The notes: generated by a model from the letters alone, not told the origin. Shown: positions 1-9,519, counted from the stretch's first letter. The stretch is DNA of 59,206 bases from Beijerinckiaceae bacterium (GCA_030684835.1 JAUXWZ010000009.1:1-59206); one strand, 5' to 3'. Translations and numbers: made by a program.

Positions 1-1071
1 GTGACGGTGGGCATCATCGAGGGCATTGCCGAAGCCACGGCCTCCATCGTCAAAATCTTCTCCGGCGCGATTTCTGACTGGTTGGGCAAACGCAAGCTGC
101 TCGCGGTCATCGGCTACGGGCTGGCGGCCTTCACCAAGCCAGTGTTTCCGTTGGCGGGGTCGGTGTCCTGGCTTGTGGCTGCGCGCTTCATGGATCGGAT
201 CGGCAAAGGCATTCGCGGCGCGCCGCGCGATGCTCTGGTGGCGGATATCGCGCCTCCACACCTGCGGGGCGCAAGCTTCGGCCTGCGCCAGTCTCTCGAC
301 ACGGTGGGGGCTTTCGTTGGCCCGGTGCTGGCGATTGGCCTGATGTGGCTTACGGCCAATAACTTTCAGGCGGTGTTCTGGGTCGCCGTCATTCCGGCCT
401 TTCTGGCGCTGGGCCTCCTGCTGTTCGCAGTCCATGAACCGGCGCGGCCTGCGGGGCTGCGGAAGGTGCGCTTTCCCTTGAGCCTGCCCGAACTTAAGCG
501 TCTTGGCTCGGCCTACTGGCTGGTTGTCGGTGTGGCGACCGTATTTACGCTGGCGCGTTTCAGCGAGGCTTTTCTGGTGCTGCGAGCGCAAGGCACGGGC
601 CTGCCGCTCGTGCTGATTCCCCTCGTGCTGGTGGTGATGAATTTCGTCTACGCGCTTGCGGCTTACCCGGCCGGAATACTCTCTGACCGCTACAATCGCC
701 TGACTGTGCTCATCATCGGGCTGTCCCTGCTGATTGCGGCCGACCTCGTGCTGGCGTTTGCGTCGGGGCTGGCAGGGGTCGCCGTTGGCGTGGCGCTCTG
801 GGGGCTGCACATGGGCGTGACGCAAGGGCTGCTCGCGACCCTCGTGGCGGACACTGCGCCGCCGGAACTGCGTGGCACGGCCTACGGCATGTTCAATTTG
901 ATGGGCGGGCTGGCGCTGCTGGTGGCGAGTGTAATGGCGGGATTGCTCTGGGATAGCTTCGGCCCGCAGGCAACCTTCCTCGCCGGGGCAGGTTTTGCGG
1001 CGCTCGCCTTGGCTGGCTTGGGTCTTGTGCGGTGGCGCCTGCCGAGCCTCGGGGCGACGCTTAAGGCGTAG
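1..1071 (+). CDS. MFS transporter, 5' end cut by the window edge
   Basis: This is a major facilitator superfamily permease, a proton- or solute-driven membrane carrier of unknown substrate. The reading frame is open from base 1 and 356 residues are visible. The first visible residues, with the motif GAISDWLGKRK, correspond to the loop between transmembrane helices 2 and 3 that is diagnostic for the family. About 50 residues holding the first helices are therefore probably upstream of the window, and the GTG at base 1 is unlikely to be the true start. A second related loop motif (GILSDRYNRL) lies near residues 224-235, as expected at the start of the second six-helix half. The substrate cannot be read from sequence. 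It ends 226 bases before the convergent histidine kinase, and I see no clear terminator in that gap. Confidence 0.85.
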   Translation: MTVGIIEGIAEATASIVKIFSGAISDWLGKRKLLAVIGYGLAAFTKPVFPLAGSVSWLVAARFMDRIGKGIRGAPRDALVADIAPPHLRGASFGLRQSLDTVGAFVGPVLAIGLMWLTANNFQAVFWVAVIPAFLALGLLLFAVHEPARPAGLRKVRFPLSLPELKRLGSAYWLVVGVATVFTLARFSEAFLVLRAQGTGLPLVLIPLVLVVMNFVYALAAYPAGILSDRYNRLTVLIIGLSLLIAADLVLAFASGLAGVAVGVALWGLHMGVTQGLLATLVADTAPPELRGTAYGMFNLMGGLALLVASVMAGLLWDSFGPQATFLAGAGFAALALAGLGLVRWRLPSLGATLKA

Positions 1072-1297
1072 CCACCGGATCGGCTTTCCCGCGCGACCAG
1101 CGCCGATTGGCCGGGGGCGGCCTCAACTCTGGAGCCTTTCAACCGGACACCGCGCCCTAAGTCACGTTGGAGACGCCGCAGCTTTCGCAAGGGGGTACGG
1201 CAGGCGGGTCGGTCACATGAAGAAAATCAAACGAAATCAAAGAAGGCGGCTCGTTCGCCAAATATCCGTCAACGGAGAGACGGCAAGAACCAGCCAG

Positions 1298-2305
1298 TTA
1301 GGAAGCGAGACGCGCCCCGTTCAGTCGAAGGGTTATGACAACGCCGGCTAAAGACCAATCATAATTGATTGACCCGCCTAGCTGACCAGAGACGCTTCGC
1401 TTTACGAGCTGGCTTCCATAGCTGGCTCCGCTGGCTGGCGGCTCTACTTGTGGTCCGCCTCGCTCGGTCCAGACAAGTTCCAAGTCCTCGCCAATTGATG
1501 AGCCTGCCAGATCAAGTGTTCCGGTCTCCGCGGATAAGGCGCCATACTTCAGGGAGTTGGTAGCCAATTCATGGACTACCAAGGCGAGAGAAGTGGCCGC
1601 TCGCTCCCCTATCCCCATGCGAGGAACGGCCACTCGAATGCGGCCGCTAAAAGCTCCCATGTCCTCGTATGGCGAAAGCAAAATCGAGAACAGGTCGCCG
1701 AGCAGAGCGGCGTGTCCCTGATGCCCGGGAAGTGGCCGCACCATGTCATGAGCTCGACCAAGAGCAGTCAGCCTCCCCGTGAGCATTTCCGCCATTTCCT
1801 TGACCGTCGCGGTAGATCTAGAGGTTAAGCTCGTCAGTCCGGCGGCGATGGCGAGCAGGTTCTTCACCCGATGGCTCATCTCTCCCGCCAGCAATTCATT
1901 GCCCTCTTCCGCCTGCTTACGCCCGGTTACGTCCAGGAATATGCCGAACATGTGGCCTTTATGCAGGGCGGAATCGTCCCCTAAGCCGCGCGCCGAAATC
2001 CATCGGATTTCTTCACCCACTAATATTCGGAAGTCGATTTCATACGGCCCGACAATTCCGCGAGTTGCGGTGAATGCGTCGCGCACGCGGTCCCTATCTG
2101 CCGGGTGAATGTGAGCAGACAAATCCTCAAACTTGACTTCGTGGCTGTAACTGTAGGGCAGCCCCCAGAGCTTGAACCCTTGGTCATCCATTGCGAACTG
2201 GTCATCCGTGACGTTCCACGACCAGAGCGCGACCCCGGCCGCATGAACCGCACGGCGAAGGTTGTCGATATGTGCCAATGGATGATCTGGATCACGGAAA
2301 GGCAT
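1298..2305 (-). CDS. PAS-HWE family sensor histidine kinase
   Basis: This is a soluble sensor kinase of 335 residues. Residues 20-130 form a PAS fold ending in DVTGRKQAEE. The phospho-acceptor box is at about 142-149 (EMSHRVKN, His145). The ATP-binding part has the N-box VHELATNSLKYGALS and a WTERGGP segment, the Trp-x-Glu signature of the HWE class common in Alphaproteobacteria. It has no membrane segment, so it should sense an internal cue such as light, redox state or a small molecule; the ligand is unknown. The ATG at 2305 is preceded by GGAGA about 8 bases away. A longer reading to 2362 lacks such a site. No response regulator is adjacent, so it is an orphan kinase. A 10-G tract lies about 150 bases upstream. 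Confidence 0.88.
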   Translation of the reverse strand: MPFRDPDHPLAHIDNLRRAVHAAGVALWSWNVTDDQFAMDDQGFKLWGLPYSYSHEVKFEDLSAHIHPADRDRVRDAFTATRGIVGPYEIDFRILVGEEIRWISARGLGDDSALHKGHMFGIFLDVTGRKQAEEGNELLAGEMSHRVKNLLAIAAGLTSLTSRSTATVKEMAEMLTGRLTALGRAHDMVRPLPGHQGHAALLGDLFSILLSPYEDMGAFSGRIRVAVPRMGIGERAATSLALVVHELATNSLKYGALSAETGTLDLAGSSIGEDLELVWTERGGPQVEPPASGASYGSQLVKRSVSGQLGGSINYDWSLAGVVITLRLNGARLAS

Positions 2306-2667
2306 GATAAAATCTCCAACGCCACTGCGGTCACTAAGACGGCACAAGCGCAAAGTTAGCAATGCAGGTGTCTCTGAACGGAGCCGTTCCCGACTTTACC
2401 CGGTCGCTTGTTGACTGCCAGCCATTCAGCTTCGCTAACCACGGGATTTTTCGACCGGGGGGGGGGCGGGCTCAAATCTTCAACGGGTGACCGGTGGACA
2501 CCGGTGATGATCCTAAATTTCGCGTAATTGCAAATTAACCTTTCAGATGGTCAATTTGGCGCAGCCTTTGGCTCCCAAGTTCCCGTTTCTGCTTACCGGA
2601 TGCTTACCGGTCGCAAACCGGGAATCCGCAAAGGCTGACCGATAGTTACTAAGCCATTGAACTATAA
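2306..2667. other. Intergenic stretch with a 10-G tract and a short tandem repeat
   Basis: No convincing gene is present. Bases 2457-2466 are ten consecutive G residues, upstream of the histidine kinase that reads leftward from 2305. Bases 2590-2611 hold two tandem copies of an 11-base unit (TGCTTACCGG followed by A or T). The repeats lie on the 3' side of the leftward tRNA-Thr gene. I see no integrase remnant that I can defend. Confidence 0.5.
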
Positions 2668-2743
2668 TGGTGCCGCAAGAGGGATTCGAACCCCCGACCC
2701 CGTCATTACGAATGACGTGCTCTCCCAACTGAGCTATTGCGGC
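2668..2743 (-). tRNA. tRNA-Thr (anticodon CGT)
   Basis: Read on the minus strand this folds as a complete cloverleaf. The 7-bp acceptor stem pairs GCCGCAA with TTGCGGC. The D-arm begins TAGCTCAG. The anticodon stem CGTCA/TGACG closes the loop TTCGTAA, giving anticodon CGT, which reads ACG (Thr). The T-arm has the GGTTCGAATCC core. The discriminator base is A, and CCA is encoded at 2668-2670. Confidence 0.95.
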
Positions 2744-2831
2744 GTTACGTCGTCGGCGCGTTAGAGCGACGGCGCTTCCAATATCTGCTGCAGCGCCAGT
2801 TTGCAACCGGGCGCTGCGGATTTCGACGGTC

Positions 2832-4808
2832 TCAACCGAACAGACCCCGCTTGCGCGGCGCTGCGGGGGGCGTTGCGTTGGTCGTGTCCGGGCCGGGGTC
2901 GTCGGGCGCCGTTAGAAAATGCTCGGGCAGCGCGGCTTTCGCCGAACTTTCTCCCTCGGAAACAAAACCCAGCGTTTTGCCATCCGCGTTAGCGGGGGGT
3001 GGCTGCTGATCGGGTTGTAGATCGAGCCGCGCGTCCTGTGAGACGTCCTGTGACACATCTCGCGGCGCCTCCTGCGGCCCCTCTTGTTTGACCTCTCGTG
3101 AAACATCCAGCGCCGTGGGTTGCCGAGCGTCGGGCCCCGTTTGGTGAGCGTGTTCTTTCAGGTCCATTGGCGCAACGCCGGGCGCCGCGGTCTTTGTTCC
3201 GTTTGCGGACAAAGCTGTCGCCGCGCCGGAAGAGGCTGCTTGCGGTGTTGGGAGACTTGCGGGTGACGCAGCGTCGGCCGTGGCAAGTTTCTGCTCTTTC
3301 TCGCCGGTCTGGCCTTCCTCGGCATCGGGCCGAACTGTCGTCGCAGGACCGGGTGACGACGCGGCTGTCGCCTCAGATTGGGTCACCACAATTGCCGCAG
3401 CAGCGCCTGCCGCGGCCGCGGATGCGGGCAGGGCCGGGCTTTCCAGGATGATTTCAGGCGCGCCCTGCCGGGTGTCCGGATCAGGCCAGATCGGCAGGGA
3501 CGCTTCGTCGATGACGCCACCGAGGCGCTCAACCGGGGTCTCCCAGCGGAAGGCGTCGAGCTGCCCGGTGATGGGCGAGGCTGGCAGCCAGCGGTCCGAG
3601 ACGACGCCGTCCGCCAGCCAGGAGGGATCGCGGGGGGCGCGGGAGGCGCGTGACAGCCATTCGCGCATTCGGCCCGTGGGGCCGTGTTCGGTTTCCTCGA
3701 TGTCGGCCATCATCAGGCACATGCGCACGGTCGGGCGGCGGCCGTTGTCCAGAAGGTCGGCCATGGTGCGCCGCGCGAGGTCGAACTGGCGCGCCTCCAG
3801 CGCAGAGCGCGCGATGATGAGCTGGCTCTCCGGGTCGCCGGGCGCGAGGCGTCCGAGGGCTTTGGCGCGGTTGAGACGGTCGCCTGCCGCATCGCCGTGG
3901 CGAAGGTCCACGTAGGCGCGGGCAAGGTCGGGATGGGGCGAACGCTTCCAAGCGCTTTCCAGAATCCGGCCAGCGCGGCGCAGGTCGCCCTTTTGCGCCA
4001 GCAACGAGCCGGCGAGGGCGCTTGCGGGCGTCAGGTCAGGCGCAAGTTTGATTGCTTCGCGGGCAAGCGCGAGCGCTTCTGAGGGATCGCGCTCGCGAAG
4101 CTGTTCGGCCATGGCGGTCTTCAGCACCGCGCGCTGGCGATCCGCTTCCGCGCGGGTGATGGCCTTGCGGGCGAGATTGGCCTCCACGACGCCAAGGGCG
4201 CCCTTCCAGTCGTCAGAGAGCGCATGGCGCTCAAGCATCGCCTGACCGGCCCACGGCACGGCGGCGATCTCGTGAGCCTGCCGGGCGTAGCCGATGGCGG
4301 CTGCATCGTCGCCGCGTCGGCGCGCCTCCGAGTGTAGGCCGCGCAAGCCCAGCAAGCGGGTGTCGGGCTCATCGATCATGCGGCGGAAGATGCGGTCGGC
4401 GCCGGCCCTGTCGCCGGCAAGCTGCGCCGCCTGGGCGGAAAGTAGCAGGGCCAAAGGTTCGCCGCCCATCAGCTTTTCAGCGTCGCGCGCGGCGCGCGCA
4501 GCCGTCTTGGCGTCGCCCGCGCCGGCCGCGATCATGCCGCGCGACAGAGCCGCGAAACCCTTGTTGCGGCGGCGCATGCGCGCTGTCAGCGACATCAGTG
4601 TTGGAATGCGAAACACGAAGCGGATGACGCTCCACAAGATCATCGAAACAACGACGAGGGCGAGGGCAAACCCCAGCGCCACGACGAGATCCACCTCGTA
4701 GGTTTTCCCCGCGAAGGCGAGGGAGACGGACCCGGGTTGATCCGCGATCCACGCAAAACCAAAGGCGAGTCCCGTAAGGACGATAAGAAAAACAACAATC
4801 TTGATCAT
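2832..4808 (-). CDS. hemY: HemY-family TPR membrane protein (heme biosynthesis HemY domain)
   Basis: This inner-membrane protein of 658 residues belongs to the bacterial HemY family found in proteobacterial heme gene clusters. It is not the protoporphyrinogen oxidase of the same name. Two N-terminal membrane segments (about residues 3-20 and 40-64) are followed by the conserved RRRNKGFAALSRGMIAAGAG motif and a helical TPR-like region to about residue 430. The C-terminal 220 residues are low-complexity, rich in Ala, Pro, Glu and Asp, with repeated EVxQ/DVSQD units, and probably disordered. The start at 4808 (MIKIVVF) is chosen because it begins the first membrane helix; the reading frame extends 57 residues further upstream with no recognisable content. 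It lies 10 bases after the Mic60-like gene, so the two are surely co-transcribed. Its exact biochemical role is unsettled even in model species. Confidence 0.88.
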   Translation of the reverse strand: MIKIVVFLIVLTGLAFGFAWIADQPGSVSLAFAGKTYEVDLVVALGFALALVVVSMILWSVIRFVFRIPTLMSLTARMRRRNKGFAALSRGMIAAGAGDAKTAARAARDAEKLMGGEPLALLLSAQAAQLAGDRAGADRIFRRMIDEPDTRLLGLRGLHSEARRRGDDAAAIGYARQAHEIAAVPWAGQAMLERHALSDDWKGALGVVEANLARKAITRAEADRQRAVLKTAMAEQLRERDPSEALALAREAIKLAPDLTPASALAGSLLAQKGDLRRAGRILESAWKRSPHPDLARAYVDLRHGDAAGDRLNRAKALGRLAPGDPESQLIIARSALEARQFDLARRTMADLLDNGRRPTVRMCLMMADIEETEHGPTGRMREWLSRASRAPRDPSWLADGVVSDRWLPASPITGQLDAFRWETPVERLGGVIDEASLPIWPDPDTRQGAPEIILESPALPASAAAAGAAAAIVVTQSEATAASSPGPATTVRPDAEEGQTGEKEQKLATADAASPASLPTPQAASSGAATALSANGTKTAAPGVAPMDLKEHAHQTGPDARQPTALDVSREVKQEGPQEAPRDVSQDVSQDARLDLQPDQQPPPANADGKTLGFVSEGESSAKAALPEHFLTAPDDPGPDTTNATPPAAPRKRGLFG

Positions 4809-4818
4809 GTGCGTCCCG

Positions 4819-6405
4819 TCAGCTCCGACCGAGAGTCTGGGCCTGTTCTGCGAGAAGAGCGCGTGCGGCGCTCTCACCGGCGAGGCGCTGTTTCGCGCGC
4901 ATCGCCCACTCCGCTGAATCGGCCTTGGCGCTTTCGGGCAAATTGTCCCATTCGTTGACCGCGAGGGCGATGTCGCCATTCTGAACGGCGCGCGTCATAC
5001 GAGCATAGATATCGGCCGGCGACGCGCCCGTCGTTTCGCCAGCGGGTCTGACCCGCACCAAGCCGAATGCGCTGCTGGTCAGACGATCGATGACGGAGGC
5101 GTCGGCGGGCGCTTCGACGCGGGCGACGATTTTGGGTTCAAGGGCCGCAAGCGTGCGCGCAAGTTCCGCGTTCGTGGCGACGCCGGCCTTTGCGGATTCG
5201 CGCAGGGGCGCGAGTTTGTCCGCCGGCAGACCCAAGCGCGCCAGCGCCTCGATTTGCGCCGCGAAAGGGGCGCCGGACGCGATTGCGGCGGAAATGGATT
5301 GAGCGAGCGCAATCTGCGCCGCTCCGGCGGATCGCTGGGCCATCGCTTCCGCGCGCTTGCGCTCGGCTTCGCCCCGGGCGCGGGTTTCCTCGATCTGTCC
5401 GGCCAGAGGCTGCACGCTTGCCTCGACCCCCTTCAGGCGCGATTCGGCGGCGCGGGCGGCTTCCGCCAGCGGCGCTGTCTGGCGCTCCAGCGTTTGCAGC
5501 CGCGCCTCGAGCGCCGCCGTCTGTTTGCGCAAGGGGTCGAGATCGGGCGGCGGGGTCGGTTCGATGCGCGTCTCGGTGGCGCGCTCATCCGTCTTGGGGG
5601 CAGCGAGGGTTTTCTCGATCGCAGCGATCCTGCCGTCAATGTTTGCAGCCGTGCTGACATTCTTTTCGAGCAGGGCGATCCGATCGCTCAGCGCACCCAG
5701 CGCCTGCGGAGAAACTGCCGCGTCCTGCTGATTGGAGGCTGGAGGGGACGCTGCAGCTTCAGCCGCCTTGCGCGCGGCCTCTGCGGCGCCGGCAGCGACG
5801 GTTTCGACGCTCGCAACGCGCTTCTCCAGCGCCGCGATGGACGCAGGAGAGATTTGTGGCGTTTTCGACATCGCAGCCGATTGACGTTCAACTTCCGCGA
5901 GCCTGGTTTCAAGCGCGGGAGACGGCCCGGCGGGCGCATTCATCGTTTGCAGCCCAAAGACTGCGAGCGCGGCCAGCGCCGCGCTGCCAAGACTCGCGGC
6001 GGCCACTGCGCCGAGCCCATACCCACGGGGCGGCGGTGGGGGTGATGTCGGCGGCGGCGGCGGTGATTTCGGCGGCCATTCCGACTCCTGCGAATCGCTG
6101 GCGGCGGTTTCGGCAAGCGTCGCGTCCCGCGCCCGCGCGCCCTCTTCGGCTGTAGCGATGCTGTCAGCGGGGAGATCGGACGAAATGGGATGAGCGGGTT
6201 CGACGTCGGCCTGAGTGGCCTCGGGCGTCGTCGTCGAAGCGCTCGCAGTCTCCAGCTTATCGACGGCCGATTCGGTCGCTGACGCCTCCTTGCTCGTGGA
6301 GAGAGCTTCGCCCTCAATCACACGCGGCATGCGCTGGTATTCCCGATTTGGTGTGCGGAGCGGGGGCTTGGTCTTATCCGCGTCTGGTCGCTTTTCGTCG
6401 TTCAT
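4819..6405 (-). CDS. Mic60/mitofilin-like inner-membrane protein
   Basis: This protein of 528 residues matches the alphaproteobacterial relatives of mitochondrial Mic60. It has an acidic, disordered N-terminus of about 115 residues, a proline run, and a single membrane helix at about 130-153 (GYGLGAVAAASLG onward). A long coiled-coil region rich in Ala, Glu and Arg follows, then a C-terminal mitofilin-type domain with the segment SFALVRVRP-like (here AFGLVRVRPAG) and a helical end. Known relatives sit between hemD and hemY and shape intracytoplasmic or envelope membranes. Here hemY follows by 10 bases, but the upstream neighbour is a CoA-ester lyase rather than hemC/hemD. The ATG at 6405 has GGAAGAG upstream. 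The family assignment rests on architecture and context, with only modest sequence motifs. Confidence 0.8.
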   Translation of the reverse strand: MNDEKRPDADKTKPPLRTPNREYQRMPRVIEGEALSTSKEASATESAVDKLETASASTTTPEATQADVEPAHPISSDLPADSIATAEEGARARDATLAETAASDSQESEWPPKSPPPPPTSPPPPPRGYGLGAVAAASLGSAALAALAVFGLQTMNAPAGPSPALETRLAEVERQSAAMSKTPQISPASIAALEKRVASVETVAAGAAEAARKAAEAAASPPASNQQDAAVSPQALGALSDRIALLEKNVSTAANIDGRIAAIEKTLAAPKTDERATETRIEPTPPPDLDPLRKQTAALEARLQTLERQTAPLAEAARAAESRLKGVEASVQPLAGQIEETRARGEAERKRAEAMAQRSAGAAQIALAQSISAAIASGAPFAAQIEALARLGLPADKLAPLRESAKAGVATNAELARTLAALEPKIVARVEAPADASVIDRLTSSAFGLVRVRPAGETTGASPADIYARMTRAVQNGDIALAVNEWDNLPESAKADSAEWAMRAKQRLAGESAARALLAEQAQTLGRS

Positions 6406-6487
6406 CGCTCACTCTTCCAACGCGTCGGCCGCCCACCGACGGCGCCTTTTGTACAGGATGCAACGGCCCGGCGGAACACGAAAGCCG

Positions 6488-7372
6488 TCAAGTCCGCGAT
6501 TTCACCTCGTCGCCCTGGATAGCCACCAGGCCAAGAATACGTTGCGCCATATCAAGATGCAGCCGCTCGATCATTTTTCCATCGACAGAAATCACGCCAA
6601 GCCTTTCGTTTTCTGGCGAATCAAACGCCGCGGATATTTTCCGCGCCCAAGCAATCTCTGCGGCCGAGGGGGAAAAGATCTCATTGCATGGCGTGATCTG
6701 CGAGGGGTGTATGAGCGACTTGCCATCCATGCCGAGTTCGCGCGCTTGTGCGCATTCCGCTCGAAACCCCTCGATGTCCGCGTGATCATTGTAAACCGAG
6801 TCGATCACATCGAGTCCGTATGCGCGGGCGCCCAGAACAATCTGCGACAGCCACGGCAGAATCACCGCGCGCCCAGGGGAGAGCGCCGCGCGCGTTTCCT
6901 TAGCCAGATCGTTGGCGCCGATGACGAACGTCGCAAGTTTCGGGATATGTTTGCGCAACTGGGCTATTGCGCCAATCTCGAGCACAGCTCGGGGCGTCTC
7001 GATCATGAGCCAGAGATCGATGTGCTGACCACCGAGGCTCCCCATGCGCGCGAAGACGTCGGCTACGTCTGCGCTGCTTGAAATCTTTGGGACGAGGATG
7101 GCGTCAGGTCCGGCCCTGCAGACAGCCGCGAGATCGTCCGCCCCCCAGGGCGTGTCCAGCGCGTTGATCCGCACCACGACCTCTCGATTTGCGTAAACGC
7201 GCTCGCGCGTTACCCCACAAACCTGATCGCGCGCTGCGGCTTTCGCCGCTGGCGCGACCGAGTCTTCAAGGTCGAGGATGAGCGCGTCAGCCGGCAGCGT
7301 TTGCGCCTTCTCCAACGCCCGCTTGTTGGCGCCTGGCATGTAAAGCACGCTGCGGCGCGGCCTGATAAGCAT
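6488..7372 (-). CDS. HpcH/HpaI aldolase, CitE-like CoA-ester lyase
   Basis: This is a TIM-barrel lyase of 294 residues in the CitE/malyl-CoA lyase superfamily, which forms or cleaves C-C bonds in CoA esters such as malyl-CoA or citramalyl-CoA using Mg2+. The N-terminal signature RRSVLYMPGANKRAL is typical. LDLEDSV (about residue 34), VPKI, the metal-binding Glu of MIETPRA, GANDLAKE and GKSLIHPSQI follow in family order. The ATG at 7372 has GGGGAA six bases upstream; a TTG at 7387 in frame is less likely. The substrate cannot be told from sequence; malyl- or methylmalyl-CoA are candidates because this class is used in C1 and glyoxylate metabolism of Alphaproteobacteria. It precedes the Mic60-like gene by 82 bases on the same strand. 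Confidence 0.85.
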   Translation of the reverse strand: MLIRPRRSVLYMPGANKRALEKAQTLPADALILDLEDSVAPAAKAAARDQVCGVTRERVYANREVVVRINALDTPWGADDLAAVCRAGPDAILVPKISSSADVADVFARMGSLGGQHIDLWLMIETPRAVLEIGAIAQLRKHIPKLATFVIGANDLAKETRAALSPGRAVILPWLSQIVLGARAYGLDVIDSVYNDHADIEGFRAECAQARELGMDGKSLIHPSQITPCNEIFSPSAAEIAWARKISAAFDSPENERLGVISVDGKMIERLHLDMAQRILGLVAIQGDEVKSRT

Positions 7373-7452
7373 GAATGTTCCCCGCAAGTCCGCCGTTCAG
7401 AACCTTCAGCTTAGCGAGAGCGTCGCCGCAGCGCCATCAGACTTTGCGGAGG

Positions 7453-7611
7453 TTAGACTCTGCCCATCAGGACGAGGATCAGCACAACGACGAGAATTAG
7501 ACCCACGACGCCGCTGGGTCCGTAACCCCATGACCGGCTATGGCCCCAATTAGGGATCGCTCCAACGAGCATCAGAATGAGGATGATGATGAGGATCGTG
7601 CCTAACGTCAT
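7453..7611 (-). CDS. DUF3309-type small membrane protein
   Basis: A 52-residue reading frame begins MTLGTILIIILILMLVG and ends LVVVLILVLMGRV. It has two short hydrophobic helices joined by a Trp/Gly/Ser loop (PNWGHSRSWGYGPSG). This is the usual pattern of the DUF3309 mini-proteins that are widespread in Proteobacteria. Function is unknown. It is too short for ordinary length cut-offs. It stands alone, with the CoA lyase downstream on the same strand and the carbonic anhydrase diverging on the other side. Confidence 0.8.
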   Translation of the reverse strand: MTLGTILIIILILMLVGAIPNWGHSRSWGYGPSGVVGLILVVVLILVLMGRV

Positions 7612-7760
7612 GTCGAAATTCCCGAGCGGGGCCCATTACGCCGGATTCGCCGCCCGCGAAGCTCCGGTCCTAGTCTAATGCGCTTGCGCTTAAGGAGTTC
7701 CGCCAAAGCTCAACCGTGTTTAGGTTTGCGAGGCGCGGCCCGACGGCGTAGTTTGCCGGC

Positions 7761-8495
7761 ATGACAAACACGCAGCCAAACGTCCCGGCTAAACGCACGC
7801 CGGTCTCCACTGAATTTCCCGATCGTCTCATTCAAGGTTACGAGGCGTTTCTGGGCGGCAGGTTCAGCGCCGAGCAACAACGCTATCGCGCGCTTTCCGA
7901 ATTGGGCCAGAAGCCGCGCACGATGGTGATCGGTTGCTGCGACTCCCGCGTCTCCCCGGAAGTGATTTTCGATGCAGGCCCCGGCGAATTATTTGTGGTG
8001 CGCAACGTCGCCAACCTTGCGCCGCCCTATAAGCCGAATGATGATTATCATGGCACGTCCGCCGCGCTTGAGTTCGCGGTTATGGCGTTACGCGTCGAGC
8101 ACATCGTCGTGCTTGGCCACGGGCAGTGCGGCGGCGTGCGCGCCTACGTGGAAAACGAGCACGATCCTTATATGCGCCCGCTGTCTCCCGGCGATTTTAT
8201 CGGCAAGTGGATCCGTCTCATCCAGCCTGCGCACGAGCGGACGTCTGAAGGGAACAACGAGGACATCGGCGCGTACGTAGAGCGGCTGGCCCTTGAATCG
8301 ATCAAGCAATCCCTGGCCAATTTGCGCACGTTTCCGTGCGTCAGGACGCTGGAGGAGCGCGGCTTGCTTGCGCTGCATGGGGCTTATTTCAGCGTGATGG
8401 ACGGACGTCTGTTGACGCTCGATCCCGCTACGGGCGTCTTTGGGGCCGTCAGCGCCGATGTGCATACGGGCGCCCTGTCAGAGCCGCGCTTCTAA
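7761..8495 (+). CDS. Beta-class carbonic anhydrase
   Basis: This zinc enzyme of 244 residues interconverts CO2 and bicarbonate. The zinc site is complete: Cys59 and Asp61 in the CxDSR motif ([10 protein letters not shown]), and His120 and Cys123 in LGHGQCGGV. Length and the VVRNVANL segment fit the prokaryotic beta class. It is cytoplasmic, with no signal peptide. The luciferase-like monooxygenase starts 13 bases downstream, so the two share a transcript. The enzyme may supply bicarbonate for carboxylations. Confidence 0.95.
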   Translation: MTNTQPNVPAKRTPVSTEFPDRLIQGYEAFLGGRFSAEQQRYRALSELGQKPRTMVIGCCDSRVSPEVIFDAGPGELFVVRNVANLAPPYKPNDDYHGTSAALEFAVMALRVEHIVVLGHGQCGGVRAYVENEHDPYMRPLSPGDFIGKWIRLIQPAHERTSEGNNEDIGAYVERLALESIKQSLANLRTFPCVRTLEERGLLALHGAYFSVMDGRLLTLDPATGVFGAVSADVHTGALSEPRF

Positions 8496-8508
8496 TCAAG
8501 GTGACGTG

Positions 8509-9519
8509 ATGACGCCGCTCTCGGTTCTCGATCTTTCAAATGTCACGACGCAGACCCCTCCGAGCCAGGCGCTTCAGCGCAGCGTGGAGTTGGCGCAAGC
8601 CGTGGAGCGTTTCGGCTACAAACGCTACTGGCTCGCCGAGCATCACAGCATGGCGTCCATTGCTTCGAGCGCGCCTGACATCATGATTGGTCGCATAGCC
8701 GCGGCGACGAACACGATCCGCGTGGGATCGGGCGGCGTGATGCTCACCAACCATGCGCCGCTTGTGATCGCCGAACGGTTCAAGACGCTGGAAGCGCTGT
8801 TCCCCGGACGCATCGATCTTGGTCTGGGCCGGGCGCCGGGGACCGACCAGGCGACGTCGTACGCGCTGCGCCGCAGGCTCGATGAGCGCCCGGGCGATGA
8901 TTTTCTGGAGCGCTTGCAGGAATTGATGCTCTGGGAAAGCGGGGACTTTCCTGAAAATCATCCGTTTCGGAAAATACAGGTAATGCCGTCGGACGCGCCG
9001 CTGCCGCCGCTGTGGCTGCTCGGGTCCAGCGATTACAGTGCGCATTTATCCGGGCGCATTGGCGCTGGATACGCTTTCGCATCGCACTTTTCAGACCACG
9101 ATGCGGTGGAGCCGATGCTCGCCTATCGCGCGGCGTTCGAGCCTGCAATTGATCGCAGCGAACCTTATTCCATCATTGCGGTGGCCGCTGTTGTCGCGCA
9201 GAGCGACGAAGAGGCTGATCGTCTTGCGCAGACCTATGATCTCAACTGGCTGCGCCGCGCCCGCAACATGCGTTTGCCTTTGTCGTCGCCCGAGGAGGCG
9301 GCCGCGCATTCATGGACCGAGCAGGAGCGCGCCTATGTCGCGCAGCGGCGCGGCAGATTGTTCGCGGGGTCGGCGCAGAGCGTCGTTGAGAAGCTTAAAG
9401 CATTTGCCGGCGCGACGAAGGCCGACGAAATCATGGTGACCTCGTCGATCTTCGATTTTGACGCGCGCGTGCGCAGTTATGAATTGCTGATGGATGCGTG
9501 GAAGACGGCGGGTGCGTGA
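8509..9519 (+). CDS. Luciferase-like flavin-dependent monooxygenase (LLM class)
   Basis: This protein of 336 residues is an LLM-class flavin oxidoreductase of the MsnO8-like branch, which uses reduced flavin and O2. Family marks are LSVLDLSNV at the N-terminus, [10 protein letters not shown], the core [14 protein letters not shown], the run [17 protein letters not shown], and PLWLLGSS. The start at 8509 is set by AAGGTGA just upstream and avoids overlap with the carbonic anhydrase gene; an in-frame extension to 8440 would overlap it. The substrate is unknown. A two-hairpin palindromic repeat follows directly after the stop codon. Confidence 0.9.
   Translation: MTPLSVLDLSNVTTQTPPSQALQRSVELAQAVERFGYKRYWLAEHHSMASIASSAPDIMIGRIAAATNTIRVGSGGVMLTNHAPLVIAERFKTLEALFPGRIDLGLGRAPGTDQATSYALRRRLDERPGDDFLERLQELMLWESGDFPENHPFRKIQVMPSDAPLPPLWLLGSSDYSAHLSGRIGAGYAFASHFSDHDAVEPMLAYRAAFEPAIDRSEPYSIIAVAAVVAQSDEEADRLAQTYDLNWLRRARNMRLPLSSPEEAAAHSWTEQERAYVAQRRGRLFAGSAQSVVEKLKAFAGATKADEIMVTSSIFDFDARVRSYELLMDAWKTAGA

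Noticed and set aside
4809..4979. 57-residue N-terminal extension of HemY
   Set aside because: It would overlap the Mic60-like gene and lacks homologous content; the membrane helix begins at the ATG at 4808.
5254..6405. Several open frames opposite the Mic60-like gene, up to 263 residues, and one of 288 residues at 6215-7081
   Set aside because: All are antisense to the Mic60-like and CitE-like genes and carry biased shadow composition.
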